Assembly: GCF_006874425.1 (NCBI RefSeq)
Contig: NZ_VIJZ01000004.1
Coordinates: 372,001-436,000, forward strand
Direction of reading: 5' to 3'
Length of the DNA: 64,000 bases
Origin: Paenibacillus ottowii
GTDB lineage: Bacteria > Bacillota > Bacilli > Paenibacillales > Paenibacillaceae
Shown here: positions 56,801 through 64,000 of the stretch, piece by piece
Layout of the letters: each line of letters starts with the position of its first letter
Position numbering within the stretch: position 1 is the stretch's first letter
Position numbers and translations under genes: made by a program
The notes under the pieces: generated by a model
Databases searched by the model: none
The model's input: only the letters and a program-made list of their open reading frames with translations
Told to the model about the DNA's origin: nothing

Positions 56801-58018
56801 ATGGGTATTTTGGTGCAAAAATTTGGGGGGACCTCGCTATCCACGCCTGAAGCGCGTCAACTTGTGCTGGCACATGTGAAGCGGGAACTGAAGCAAAATT
56901 TTCAATTGGTTGTTGTTGTGTCGGCCATGGGGAGGAAAGGGGAGCCTTATGCCACAGATACGCTGCTGGATTGGGCGGCGTCAAACGGCGACAGTCTTCC
57001 AAAGCGCGAACGCGATTTACTGCTGTGCTGTGGTGAAATCATTTCCGCCGCTACATTATGTAGCCTGATGGAGAAGGAAGGTATCCCTGCTACGGTGCTG
57101 ACTGGAGCACAGGCAGGCTTTATTACGGATGATCAATATGGCAATGCTCGTATTTTAGATATAAAGCCAGACCGCATTGTGGAAGAGCTGAACCAAGGCA
57201 GAGTTGTCATTGTGACAGGTTTTCAGGGACAAACTGCGGACGGTGATATGACAACCCTTGGTCGGGGAGGCAGCGATACATCAGCTACTGCTCTTGGTGC
57301 TGCCCTGCATGCGGATATGGTTGATATTTATACGGATGTGAACGGTATATTAACCGCAGACCCACGTATTGTGGAAAATGCGAAGCCGCTTGCACATGTT
57401 AGCTATACGGAAATTTGTAATATGGCTCATCAGGGAGCAAAAGTGATCCATCCTCGTGCTGTTGAAATCGCCATGCAGGCTAATATTCCGGTCCGGGTTC
57501 GCTCTACCTTCTCCGAAGGAGAAGGGACGCTGGTTACCCATCCGGAAGGCTTTAAGGACGTGCAGGCAGATATCGTAGACCGTTTCGTGACCGGTATTGC
57601 GTATGTCGGCAATGTTACTCAAATTAATGTTGAATTAAAGTCGGGTTTTGAGCACTTGCAATTACAAGTATTCAAATCTATGGCCGAACATGGAATCAGC
57701 GTCGATTTCATTAATGTAACTCCATCAGGCGCGGTTTACACCGTATTTGACAATGATGGAAGCAAAGCAGTTGAAGTACTTAACGGTTTAGGTCTTGAGC
57801 CTAAGATACTGGCAGGGTGTGCTAAAGTTTCGGTCATAGGCGGTGGTATCAACGGGGTACCAGGTATTATGGCGACAATTGTGGAGGCGTTGACAGAATC
57901 AGACGTACAGATCCTTCAATCGGCAGATTCCAACACCACGATCTGGGTACTTGTTAAAAAAGAAGATATGGTGCAGGCTGTACGTGCATTGCATAATAAA
58001 TTTGAACTCCATCAATAG
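56801..58018 (+). CDS. dapG: Aspartate kinase (DapG type)
   Basis: Phosphorylates aspartate at the entry to the pathway. Kinase domain: VQKFGGTSLSTPEARQLV at the start, GRGGSDTSATALGAALHAD, VNGILTADPRIV. The C-terminal ~150 residues hold paired ACT regulatory domains (VELKSGFEHLQLQVFKSMAE; KVSVIGGGINGVPGIMATIV). Length 405 fits. By position it corresponds to the DAP-feedback-controlled isoenzyme of B. subtilis; the effector is inferred. Confidence 0.95.
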   Translation: MGILVQKFGGTSLSTPEARQLVLAHVKRELKQNFQLVVVVSAMGRKGEPYATDTLLDWAASNGDSLPKRERDLLLCCGEIISAATLCSLMEKEGIPATVLTGAQAGFITDDQYGNARILDIKPDRIVEELNQGRVVIVTGFQGQTADGDMTTLGRGGSDTSATALGAALHADMVDIYTDVNGILTADPRIVENAKPLAHVSYTEICNMAHQGAKVIHPRAVEIAMQANIPVRVRSTFSEGEGTLVTHPEGFKDVQADIVDRFVTGIAYVGNVTQINVELKSGFEHLQLQVFKSMAEHGISVDFINVTPSGAVYTVFDNDGSKAVEVLNGLGLEPKILAGCAKVSVIGGGINGVPGIMATIVEALTESDVQILQSADSNTTIWVLVKKEDMVQAVRALHNKFELHQ

Positions 58019-58059
58019 GCGCATTGTTCGTGCTCGGACTTGCAAAAAAAGGAGGCAGC

Positions 58060-58941
58060 ATGGTGAACTTCGGCAGATTGATTACCGCAATGGTGACACC
58101 TTTTGATCAGCAAGGAGAGATTGACTGGACTGCATTGTCCTCGTTGATTGATTACTTAATAGAAGAACAGCATTCAGAGTCACTTGTTGTATCTGGAACA
58201 ACAGGGGAGTCTCCTACCCTGAGCGATGATGAAAAAATAAAGTTGTTTGCATTTGTTGTAGAAAAAGCAGCTGGGCGGTGTAAAATTATTGCCGGAACGG
58301 GAAGCAATAATACACGTCATTCCATCCATCTCACCCGTGCTGCGGAGCAGGCGGGAGCAGACGGTGTGCTGCTGGTAGTGCCATATTATAATAAACCGAA
58401 TCAGGAAGGGATGTACCAGCATTTCCAAAGTATTGCAAACTCCACATCCCTTCCAGCTATACTGTATAATGTTCCTAGCCGTACCGGTGCGAGCCTAACA
58501 GTGGAAACGACACTGCGACTTGCACAAATTCCGAACATTGTAGGAACCAAAGAATGTGCATCACTTGCACAGGTTACACAGATTGCAGCGGCAGCACCAG
58601 AAGGTTTTCTGGTTTACTCCGGGGATGATGCATCCGGACTGCCTGCCATGGCTGTAGGTGCTTATGGCATTATCAGCGTAGCGAGTCACGTGATAGGTGC
58701 AGAAATGAAGCGGATGATGGATTCATTTGTGGGGGGACACGCACAGGAGGCAGCAAAACTGCATCAGCAGTTGTTCCCGATTTTTAAGGGCATGTTCAAC
58801 TGTCCGCATCCTTTACCTAATCCGGTGGCTGTAAAGTATGCACTAGAACTACGGGGGATTAAGGTAGGTTCTGTTCGGTTGCCGCTTATTCCTCCTACTG
58901 AGGATGAAGCGGAGTTTATCAAGAATTTATTTACCCGCTAA
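58060..58941 (+). CDS. dapA: 4-hydroxy-tetrahydrodipicolinate synthase
   Basis: Condenses pyruvate with aspartate semialdehyde, giving the precursor for both DAP/lysine and dipicolinate. Schiff-base lysine K164 in IVGTKECAS; Y136 and R141 in YNVPSRTGASL; SGTTGESPTLS at 46-56. Length 293. AAAGGAGG at 58048-58055 supports ATG 58060; the frame extends up to 58024 before it. Confidence 0.97.
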   Translation: MVNFGRLITAMVTPFDQQGEIDWTALSSLIDYLIEEQHSESLVVSGTTGESPTLSDDEKIKLFAFVVEKAAGRCKIIAGTGSNNTRHSIHLTRAAEQAGADGVLLVVPYYNKPNQEGMYQHFQSIANSTSLPAILYNVPSRTGASLTVETTLRLAQIPNIVGTKECASLAQVTQIAAAAPEGFLVYSGDDASGLPAMAVGAYGIISVASHVIGAEMKRMMDSFVGGHAQEAAKLHQQLFPIFKGMFNCPHPLPNPVAVKYALELRGIKVGSVRLPLIPPTEDEAEFIKNLFTR

Positions 58942-58958
58942 AATGAAATAGAGGTAAC

Positions 58959-59077
58959 ATGTTGATGAATATAAGGAGTAACCTTGTTAAAGACAACTGG
59001 TAGGTATAACACCGACTGGCTTATCATCTGACAAGGTCCTCGGTCATGAAGGGCGTTCTTTTAGAACGTCCTTTTTG
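58959..59077 (+). promoter_or_regulatory. Pseudoknot-capable leader with mini-ORFs and terminator, dapA-rnj spacer
   Basis: ACCTTGT (58981-58987) pairs perfectly with ACAAGGT (59031-59037); loop bases ACCGA (59011-59015) can pair with TCGGT (59040-59044) downstream, an H-type pseudoknot geometry. AAGGGCGTTCT (59049-59059) with AGAACGTCCTT (59063-59073) and TTT forms an intrinsic terminator. A TTG at 58984 with AAGGAG five bases upstream opens a 15-codon ORF (LLKTTGRYNTDWLII) whose start lies in the first stem; an ATG at 58959 opens an overlapping 14-codon ORF. This may be an attenuator or simply the dapA terminator with chance ORFs. Confidence 0.5.
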
Positions 59078-59166
59078 CTGTGCTGTTAACCAGGTATGTA
59101 GATAAAATGACATATACTTATGGTTTGAGAAGTCAATGGGAAACCTAGCGTAACGAACAGGATGAC

Positions 59167-59196
59167 TTGTTTTTTCGTATTTTAATCATGTATAAT
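59167..59196 (+). promoter_or_regulatory. Sigma-A-type promoter for the RNase J gene
   Basis: TTGTTT (59167-59172), 18-base spacer, TATAAT (59191-59196). It lies after the dapA-side terminator and about 90 bases before the coding start. The rest of 59078-59286 shows no gene. Confidence 0.6.
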
Positions 59197-59286
59197 GGGG
59201 TCAAGTGACTGGGTGCGGTATTTTTTTGAAAATTAAATAACAAATCAAGGTACGACGTCCAACTACCATAGGAGGTTTAGATTCAT

Positions 59287-60966
59287 TTGTCTAAAAAAAC
59301 AAACAACGATAAATTGATGATTTTCGCTTTGGGCGGCGTCGGTGAAATCGGGAAAAATATGTATGTCGTTCAATACGGCAATGACATTGTCGTGGTGGAT
59401 TCCGGTTTGAAATTTCCGGAAGAGGACATGCTTGGCATTGATATCGTTATTCCTGATATTTCCTACCTTACAGAGAACCGCGACAAAGTAAGAGGCATTG
59501 TGCTGACACATGGTCACGAGGACCATATCGGCGGTTTGCCTTACGTGCTGAAACATTTGAATGTACCTGTATATGGTACCAAATTGACGCTGGGATTGGT
59601 GGAAAACAAGCTGAAGGAAGCGAATTTGCTTGGTGAAACCAAACGTATTTTGATCAATGCTGATTCTGAAATCAAGCTGGGCTCGACATTGAAAGTAACT
59701 TTCTTCAAAACCAACCATAGTATTCCTGATTCCGTAGGTGTTTGCATTGATACTCCTGAAGGCGCTGTTGTTCATACAGGAGACTTCAAATTTGATCATA
59801 CTCCGGTGAACGGACAATATGCAGATTTGCAGCGTATGGCTGAAATTGGCACACGTGGCGTACTGGCTCTTTTGTCAGACAGTACCAATGCCGAAAAACC
59901 GGGCTTTACACCTTCAGAAAAGAGCGTTGGCATTGTGCTGGAAGATATTTTCCGCAAGTCGAGACAGCGTGTGGTCGTAGCCACTTTTGCTTCGAACGTA
60001 CATCGCATTCAGCAAGTCATTAATGCTGCTGAAGCAACCGGACGTAAAGTAACAGTTATTGGTCGCAGTATGGTTAATGTTGTAGGTATTGCTTCTGATT
60101 TGGGCTATTTGGAAATTCCAGATGGAATGCTGATTGAGCCTGAAGAAGTTGGCAAAATGTCAGCGGATCGCGTAGTTATTCTCTGCACAGGTAGTCAAGG
60201 TGAACCGATGTCGGCTTTGACAAGAATGGCTCGTTCGACACATCGTAAGGTAGATATTCTTCCAGGGGACTCCGTAATCATCGCAGCTACTCCGGTTCCA
60301 GGTAATGAAAAATATGTTGGACGTACTATCGATGAGCTGTTCCGTCTAGGTGCTAATGTCTACTACAGCGCAGCTAATCCTGGTATCCACGTTTCTGGAC
60401 ACGGCAGCCAGGAAGAACTCAAGCTGATGCTGAATCTGATGAAACCAAAATTCTTCTTGCCAATTCACGGTGAGTTCAGAATGCAGCGTCGTCACGCTCT
60501 TCTTGCAGAAGGGGTAGGTATCGAGCCTGAAAATATCTTTATCACGGATATCGGTGAAGTTATTGAAATTCAGAATGGCGGAGCACGCAGAGCTGGTAAA
60601 GTTACAGCAGGTAACGTACTGATCGATGGACTAGGCGTAGGCGATGTAGGAAATATCGTATTGCGCGACCGCAAATTGTTGTCACAGGACGGTATTTTGG
60701 TAGTGGTTGTCACACTGAGCAAGCAAGATGGCACCATTAAGTCGGGTCCAGATATCATTTCCCGTGGTTTCGTGTATGTTCGTGAATCAGAAGGTTTGCT
60801 GGATGAAGCAAATCGTATTGTTTCAAGTACACTGCATAAGCTCATGAGTGAAAATGTAAATGAATGGGCTTCCCTCAAGACAAATGTCAAGGATGCACTG
60901 GGTCGCTTCTTGTATGAGCAAACCCGTCGCAGACCGATGATTCTGCCAATTATAATGGAAGTGTGA
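59287..60966 (+). CDS. rnj: Ribonuclease J, intact active site
   Basis: A beta-CASP metallo-beta-lactamase RNase with 5'-3' exo- and endonuclease activity in mRNA decay and rRNA maturation. Zinc ligands are complete: THGHEDHIGG (H75, H77, D79, H80), VVHTGDFKFD, then beta-CASP motifs SDSTNAEKPG, LCTGSQGEPMSAL, HVSGHGSQEEL and LPIHGEFRMQRRHA. 559 residues. TTG 59287 is set by AGGAGGTTTAG. The locus is that of rnjB (ymfA) in B. subtilis, but the residues are those of the catalytically active J1 type. Confidence 0.95.
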   Translation: MSKKTNNDKLMIFALGGVGEIGKNMYVVQYGNDIVVVDSGLKFPEEDMLGIDIVIPDISYLTENRDKVRGIVLTHGHEDHIGGLPYVLKHLNVPVYGTKLTLGLVENKLKEANLLGETKRILINADSEIKLGSTLKVTFFKTNHSIPDSVGVCIDTPEGAVVHTGDFKFDHTPVNGQYADLQRMAEIGTRGVLALLSDSTNAEKPGFTPSEKSVGIVLEDIFRKSRQRVVVATFASNVHRIQQVINAAEATGRKVTVIGRSMVNVVGIASDLGYLEIPDGMLIEPEEVGKMSADRVVILCTGSQGEPMSALTRMARSTHRKVDILPGDSVIIAATPVPGNEKYVGRTIDELFRLGANVYYSAANPGIHVSGHGSQEELKLMLNLMKPKFFLPIHGEFRMQRRHALLAEGVGIEPENIFITDIGEVIEIQNGGARRAGKVTAGNVLIDGLGVGDVGNIVLRDRKLLSQDGILVVVVTLSKQDGTIKSGPDIISRGFVYVRESEGLLDEANRIVSSTLHKLMSENVNEWASLKTNVKDALGRFLYEQTRRRPMILPIIMEV

Positions 60967-61023
60967 TTCAATTGAAATATGTTCGAAAACTGGAATTAAA
61001 AACTTAAGTCACAGGCACACAGT

Positions 61024-61081
61024 CGCCTCTCTCCCCGCAGGAAATATTGGACGGTTTCCGCGGGGAGAGAGGCTTTTTTTG
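61024..61081 (+). terminator. Strong intrinsic terminator after the RNase J gene
   Basis: GCCTCTCTCCCCGC (61024-61037) pairs perfectly with GCGGGGAGAGAGGC (61060-61073); the stem continues with GGAAA/TTTCC around one bulged A, and a run of T follows from 61074. Confidence 0.93.
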
Positions 61082-61194
61082 ATTTTCGGGTTGAGGAAAG
61101 GCACGGGGGGAGTATAAAATATTCCATTTCCATCCCATACTATAGGGTGAATACGGGACACATAGATGCGTAAACCGAAAGGAAGATCACCCAC

Positions 61195-62043
61195 ATGGAA
61201 CATTACAGCAATATATTTTCTAGCAACGAGGAAACGGAAGCGCCAGAACAACCAGAAGTTGGACAAAGACCAGCCTTACCTGCGATGGAGGCTTTACAGC
61301 AGCTGGGTCAAACCTCCATGCCCGGAAGCGAGTCCAATATTTTTTGCATGACGATTATCGGTCAGATTGAAGGACATCTCATCTTACCGCCTCAAAACAA
61401 AACAACAAAATATGAACACATTATTCCGCAGTTGGTAGCGGCCGAGCAAAACCCACGTATCGAAGGATTAATGATTTTGCTGAATACAGTTGGTGGTGAT
61501 GTAGAGGCAGGACTGGCTATTGCTGAGATGATCGCATCCATGAGTAAACCAACAGTGACCATTGTCATAGGTGGAGGACATAGCATCGGTGTGCCGATTG
61601 CCGTATCATCTACTTATTCTTACATTGCCGAGAGTGCGACGATGACCATTCATCCGATTCGTATGAGCGGCCTGGTCATTGGAGTCCCACAAACTTTTGA
61701 ATATATGGAAAAAATGCAGGAGCGTGTCGTCCGATTTGTCGTTTCTCATTCCCGTATTACAGAAGAGCGGTTCAAGGAACTGATGTTCAAAACCGGAGAG
61801 TTAAATCGTGATATTGGTACAGCAGTTGGGGGGGCTGATGCTGTAAAATACGGTTTGATGGATGCGGTTGGTGGTATAGGAGAGGCGCTAAAACAGTTGA
61901 ATACCATCATTGAGGCGCGCCGTCAGCAAAACGGGATGACAGGGACTCCGCAGCAGACTCCGTATGCCTCTTTTTCACCCAATCCAACTGGCAACCCTAC
62001 AGGAACTCCTTCAAGTGAGCACAGCAAGGAGCTTCCCCAATGA
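61195..62043 (+). CDS. tepA: ClpP-family serine protease TepA (YmfB)
   Basis: A ClpP-fold peptidase of 282 residues, the translocation-enhancing protease family. Catalytic Ser is S130 in [14 protein letters not shown] and His is H153 in [29 protein letters not shown] is the substrate-binding strand and helix. No signal peptide is evident. The N-terminal 45 residues are Glu/Pro/Gln-rich and the last 40 are Pro/Thr/Gly/Ser-rich. ATG 61195 has a weak AAGGAAG SD about 12 bases away. Overlaps ylzJ by four bases. Confidence 0.92.
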   Translation: MEHYSNIFSSNEETEAPEQPEVGQRPALPAMEALQQLGQTSMPGSESNIFCMTIIGQIEGHLILPPQNKTTKYEHIIPQLVAAEQNPRIEGLMILLNTVGGDVEAGLAIAEMIASMSKPTVTIVIGGGHSIGVPIAVSSTYSYIAESATMTIHPIRMSGLVIGVPQTFEYMEKMQERVVRFVVSHSRITEERFKELMFKTGELNRDIGTAVGGADAVKYGLMDAVGGIGEALKQLNTIIEARRQQNGMTGTPQQTPYASFSPNPTGNPTGTPSSEHSKELPQ

Positions 62044-62252
62044 CATTGTATACTGTAATGCCGATGGAATTGGTATGGGAGGGAATGTGGAAGGAGGCAG
62101 AGGAGCTTGTAGAGGTGCGGGTAAACGGTCTGCTCATGCAGGTACAGCCGCTTGAAAGTCGGCGAGGGATTATTGTAAGGCTGTTGGACTGTCCATTGGA
62201 AGCCTACCTCAATCCTCGTTATGGACCAGGTCAGGTTATCGAGTGGTCATAG
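62040..62252 (+). CDS. ylzJ: YlzJ-like protein
   Basis: A 70-residue protein of unknown function, the usual neighbour between tepA and spoIIIE/ftsK. Family pattern: [14 protein letters not shown] at the start, a central beta-rich stretch, and the C-terminal [23 protein letters not shown] 62040 overlaps the tepA stop. Confidence 0.85.
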   Translation: MTLYTVMPMELVWEGMWKEAEELVEVRVNGLLMQVQPLESRRGIIVRLLDCPLEAYLNPRYGPGQVIEWS

Positions 62253-62323
62253 AAGCTGTCGAATCGTACAGGAATAGGTCATTTACTGCTGAAAAAGAAC
62301 ATATGTGCGGATAGCGAGTGACG

Positions 62324-62332
62324 TGGTATAAT
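62324..62332 (+). promoter_or_regulatory. Extended -10 promoter element before spoIIIE
   Basis: TGGTATAAT is an extended -10; no good -35 is seen 17 bases upstream. It lies about 24 bases before the spoIIIE start, with the SD GGGGGGTGA between. Confidence 0.5.
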
Positions 62333-62355
62333 ATTCTTCTGGGGGGTGACCTTGT

Positions 62356-64000
62356 ATGTCCAGAAGAAGAAAAAGAAAAAAGAAAGCCATATTTGGTGGA
62401 GTTTTAAAATATGAAATTTACGGCATTGTGCTGATTACATTGGCGGTCATTGCGTTGTCGGGTGAAGCGGCAGTCGGTCGGTCGCTATCCAAGATGTTTG
62501 GGCTTGTATTGGGGAAATTCTATTTTGTGATCCCCCTGATTGGCATTTATTATGGTCTGATGGTGATGATTCACCGCAAGTGGCCGAACCAGTGGAACTC
62601 GCGAAAGACGGGTTTGCTGTTGTTGGTATTTGCCTTTACACTTATGAGTTCTATTTCATCCATGGAGCAGCGTTTAGGTCCGATCAACGCGCTTCAGCCG
62701 GGCGGAGTGATGAGCCAGATACATATAGATATGCGTGAGCAGTTACTGTCGCCTGATCAGCAAGGACATACCTCTATGCTGAATAAGGATATTAGCGGGG
62801 GCTACGTTGGCGCATTGCAACTTACCGTGCTGTTGTGGCTGTTTGGTCTAACAGGAGCTAAGCTGATCATGATTGTCATGTTCGTCATTTGTTTTATGCT
62901 AATGACCCAACTGTCCTATGTGGATTTAGTGCGGATTGTAAAGACCAAGCTGCTGACAGCCGGCGGAAGTGTGCGAAAAAAATGGGCTGGAAAAGCAACT
63001 CCACTTTCTGCATCTAGCAAAGGCAGTGGAAGTAGAAAACCCAAAGCCGAGCCTATTCCTGCCTATGAGGAAGATATGGATGACGATTTTGATGAGATGC
63101 AGCCTCCAGCACGCAAACAGCCAATTTTCTTCCAGTTGTTTGGTCTTAAAAATACAGATAAGGCGGACAAGGAAGAGCAACCTGCCCATGCGGATGAGGA
63201 TGAACAAGATCTTTTATATCAAGCGGACGATGTGCAGCCCCAGTGGAGAAACGGTAACGAGGATGAAGAGATGCCTGACTTGGTCGAGCACACTGAGCAG
63301 GAAGCTTCAATGCCAGTAAAAAGATCACCCATTATTAGGGATTTCTTCGAGCAAGTGAAAAATGAGGAAAGAAGATCAGGGGCTGAACCTGGAGAGTCCC
63401 TGACAGCGGGAGAACTGAACGACTCCATTATTGATGAACCACTGGATCGTAATTTTGAGAATGCTGATGCGGATAAGGGTATGAACGATTCGGCAACAGT
63501 CCAGGGGATATCAGAAGAAGCCCAGGAACAGGCACAGATGATTGCTAGCGGGGGAACAGAAGGGAAAGGCGAAGGCAACAATGTATCTACTCCGGCTCCA
63601 CCGCCGCCTAAGCCGTACAAGCTCCCATCGTTCCGTTTGCTTGCCAAACCACAAAATGCAGGCAAAGGTATGGGGCAAAAGGATTACATGCAGACAGCAC
63701 GCAAGCTGGAAGCGACGCTGGAAAGCTTCGGGGTTCGGGCGAAAGTGCTGGAGGTTGTACGTGGTCCAGCCGTCACACGCTATGAAATACAGCCAGACAT
63801 TGGTGTGAAGGTCAGCCGCATTGTGAGTCTAACGGATGACATTGCGCTTGCGCTTGCTGCAAAGGATATCCGTATGGAGGCACCTATTCCTGGTAAATCC
63901 GCTATAGGGATAGAAGTTCCGAATAATGAAGTTTCTATCGTAACTATGCGTGAGGTCATGGAGACGGCTGTTTTCCAAGAATCGGTTTCCAATTTGTCAA
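62356..64000 (+). CDS. spoIIIE: DNA translocase SpoIIIE/FtsK, N-terminal part (runs off the right edge)
   Basis: The septal DNA pump that moves the chromosome into the forespore and clears DNA at division. The frame is open from ATG 62356 (SD GGGGGGTGA) to the window end, 548 codons. A basic N-terminus ([14 protein letters not shown]) precedes four or so transmembrane helices (about 20-200), then an acidic low-complexity linker of about 220 residues with a Pro cluster ([13 protein letters not shown]), and the start of the motor alpha domain ([20 protein letters not shown], then [13 protein letters not shown]). The ATPase core and gamma domain are outside the window. Confidence 0.95.
   Translation, partial: MSRRRKRKKKAIFGGVLKYEIYGIVLITLAVIALSGEAAVGRSLSKMFGLVLGKFYFVIPLIGIYYGLMVMIHRKWPNQWNSRKTGLLLLVFAFTLMSSISSMEQRLGPINALQPGGVMSQIHIDMREQLLSPDQQGHTSMLNKDISGGYVGALQLTVLLWLFGLTGAKLIMIVMFVICFMLMTQLSYVDLVRIVKTKLLTAGGSVRKKWAGKATPLSASSKGSGSRKPKAEPIPAYEEDMDDDFDEMQPPARKQPIFFQLFGLKNTDKADKEEQPAHADEDEQDLLYQADDVQPQWRNGNEDEEMPDLVEHTEQEASMPVKRSPIIRDFFEQVKNEERRSGAEPGESLTAGELNDSIIDEPLDRNFENADADKGMNDSATVQGISEEAQEQAQMIASGGTEGKGEGNNVSTPAPPPPKPYKLPSFRLLAKPQNAGKGMGQKDYMQTARKLEATLESFGVRAKVLEVVRGPAVTRYEIQPDIGVKVSRIVSLTDDIALALAAKDIRMEAPIPGKSAIGIEVPNNEVSIVTMREVMETAVFQESVSNLS

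Overview
The window is one strand-biased block of core chromosome: essentially every convincing gene reads left to right. Gene order, the split FliM/FliY/CheC/CheD chemotaxis set, PolC, the dipicolinate synthase pair dpaA/dpaB, SpoIIIE and a sigma-K-like promoter point to a motile, endospore-forming Bacillota. Details such as FapA and several uncharacterised genes after sigD, an archaeal/eukaryal-type prolyl-tRNA synthetase, and dut between mlpA and dpaA fit Paenibacillus (P. polymyxa-like). The genus is inferred from gene content and order, not from a database match.

Region 1 (1-23.4 kb) is the distal part of the fla/che operon: fliK (cut by the window edge), flgD, a TIGR02530-type flagellar operon gene, flgE, flbD/swrD, fliL, fliM, fliY, cheY, fliO-P-Q-R, flhB, flhA, flhF, flhG, cheB, cheA, cheW, cheC, cheD, an uncharacterised membrane gene, sigD, fapA, and three small genes (a hypothetical, a SwrB-like membrane/coiled-coil protein, and a membrane protein with an MltG-like substrate-recognition domain). 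Most junctions are overlaps or gaps of a few bases. The run closes with a terminator at about 23.32-23.36 kb.

Region 2 (23.4-26.3 kb) is an insertion relative to the Bacillus subtilis order swrB-rpsB. It holds a HelD-type RNA polymerase-recycling helicase gene broken by a one-base frameshift in a T run, and a doubtful small ORF.

Region 3 (26.2-50.9 kb) is a housekeeping block for translation, envelope lipid and RNA metabolism: rpsB, tsf, pyrH, frr, uppS, cdsA, dxr, rseP, proS, polC, then the rimP-nusA-ylxR-ylxQ-infB-rbfA-nrnA-truB cluster, ribF, rpsO and pnp. Good sigma-A-like promoters are visible before rpsB, rimP and rpsO, with a weaker one before ribF; hairpin terminators or attenuators sit between rpsB/tsf, tsf/pyrH, frr/uppS, rpsO/pnp and after pnp.

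Region 4 (51-64 kb) mixes envelope, sporulation and lysine/diaminopimelate functions: ylxY (degenerate deacetylase), mlpA peptidase, dut, dpaA-dpaB (dipicolinate), asd-dapG-dapA (aspartate to dihydrodipicolinate, the substrate of DpaAB), an RNase J, the ClpP-like tepA, ylzJ, and the 5' two thirds or so of spoIIIE/ftsK, which runs off the right end. Two structured intergenic elements (dpaB-asd and dapA-rnj) are the least explained parts of the region.

No tRNA, rRNA, CRISPR array, insertion sequence or prophage was seen. No clear new multi-gene system is evident. The best leads for undescribed biology are the uncharacterised small genes tied to the flagellar operon, the pseudoknot-like leader between dapA and the RNase J gene, and the folded spacer before asd.
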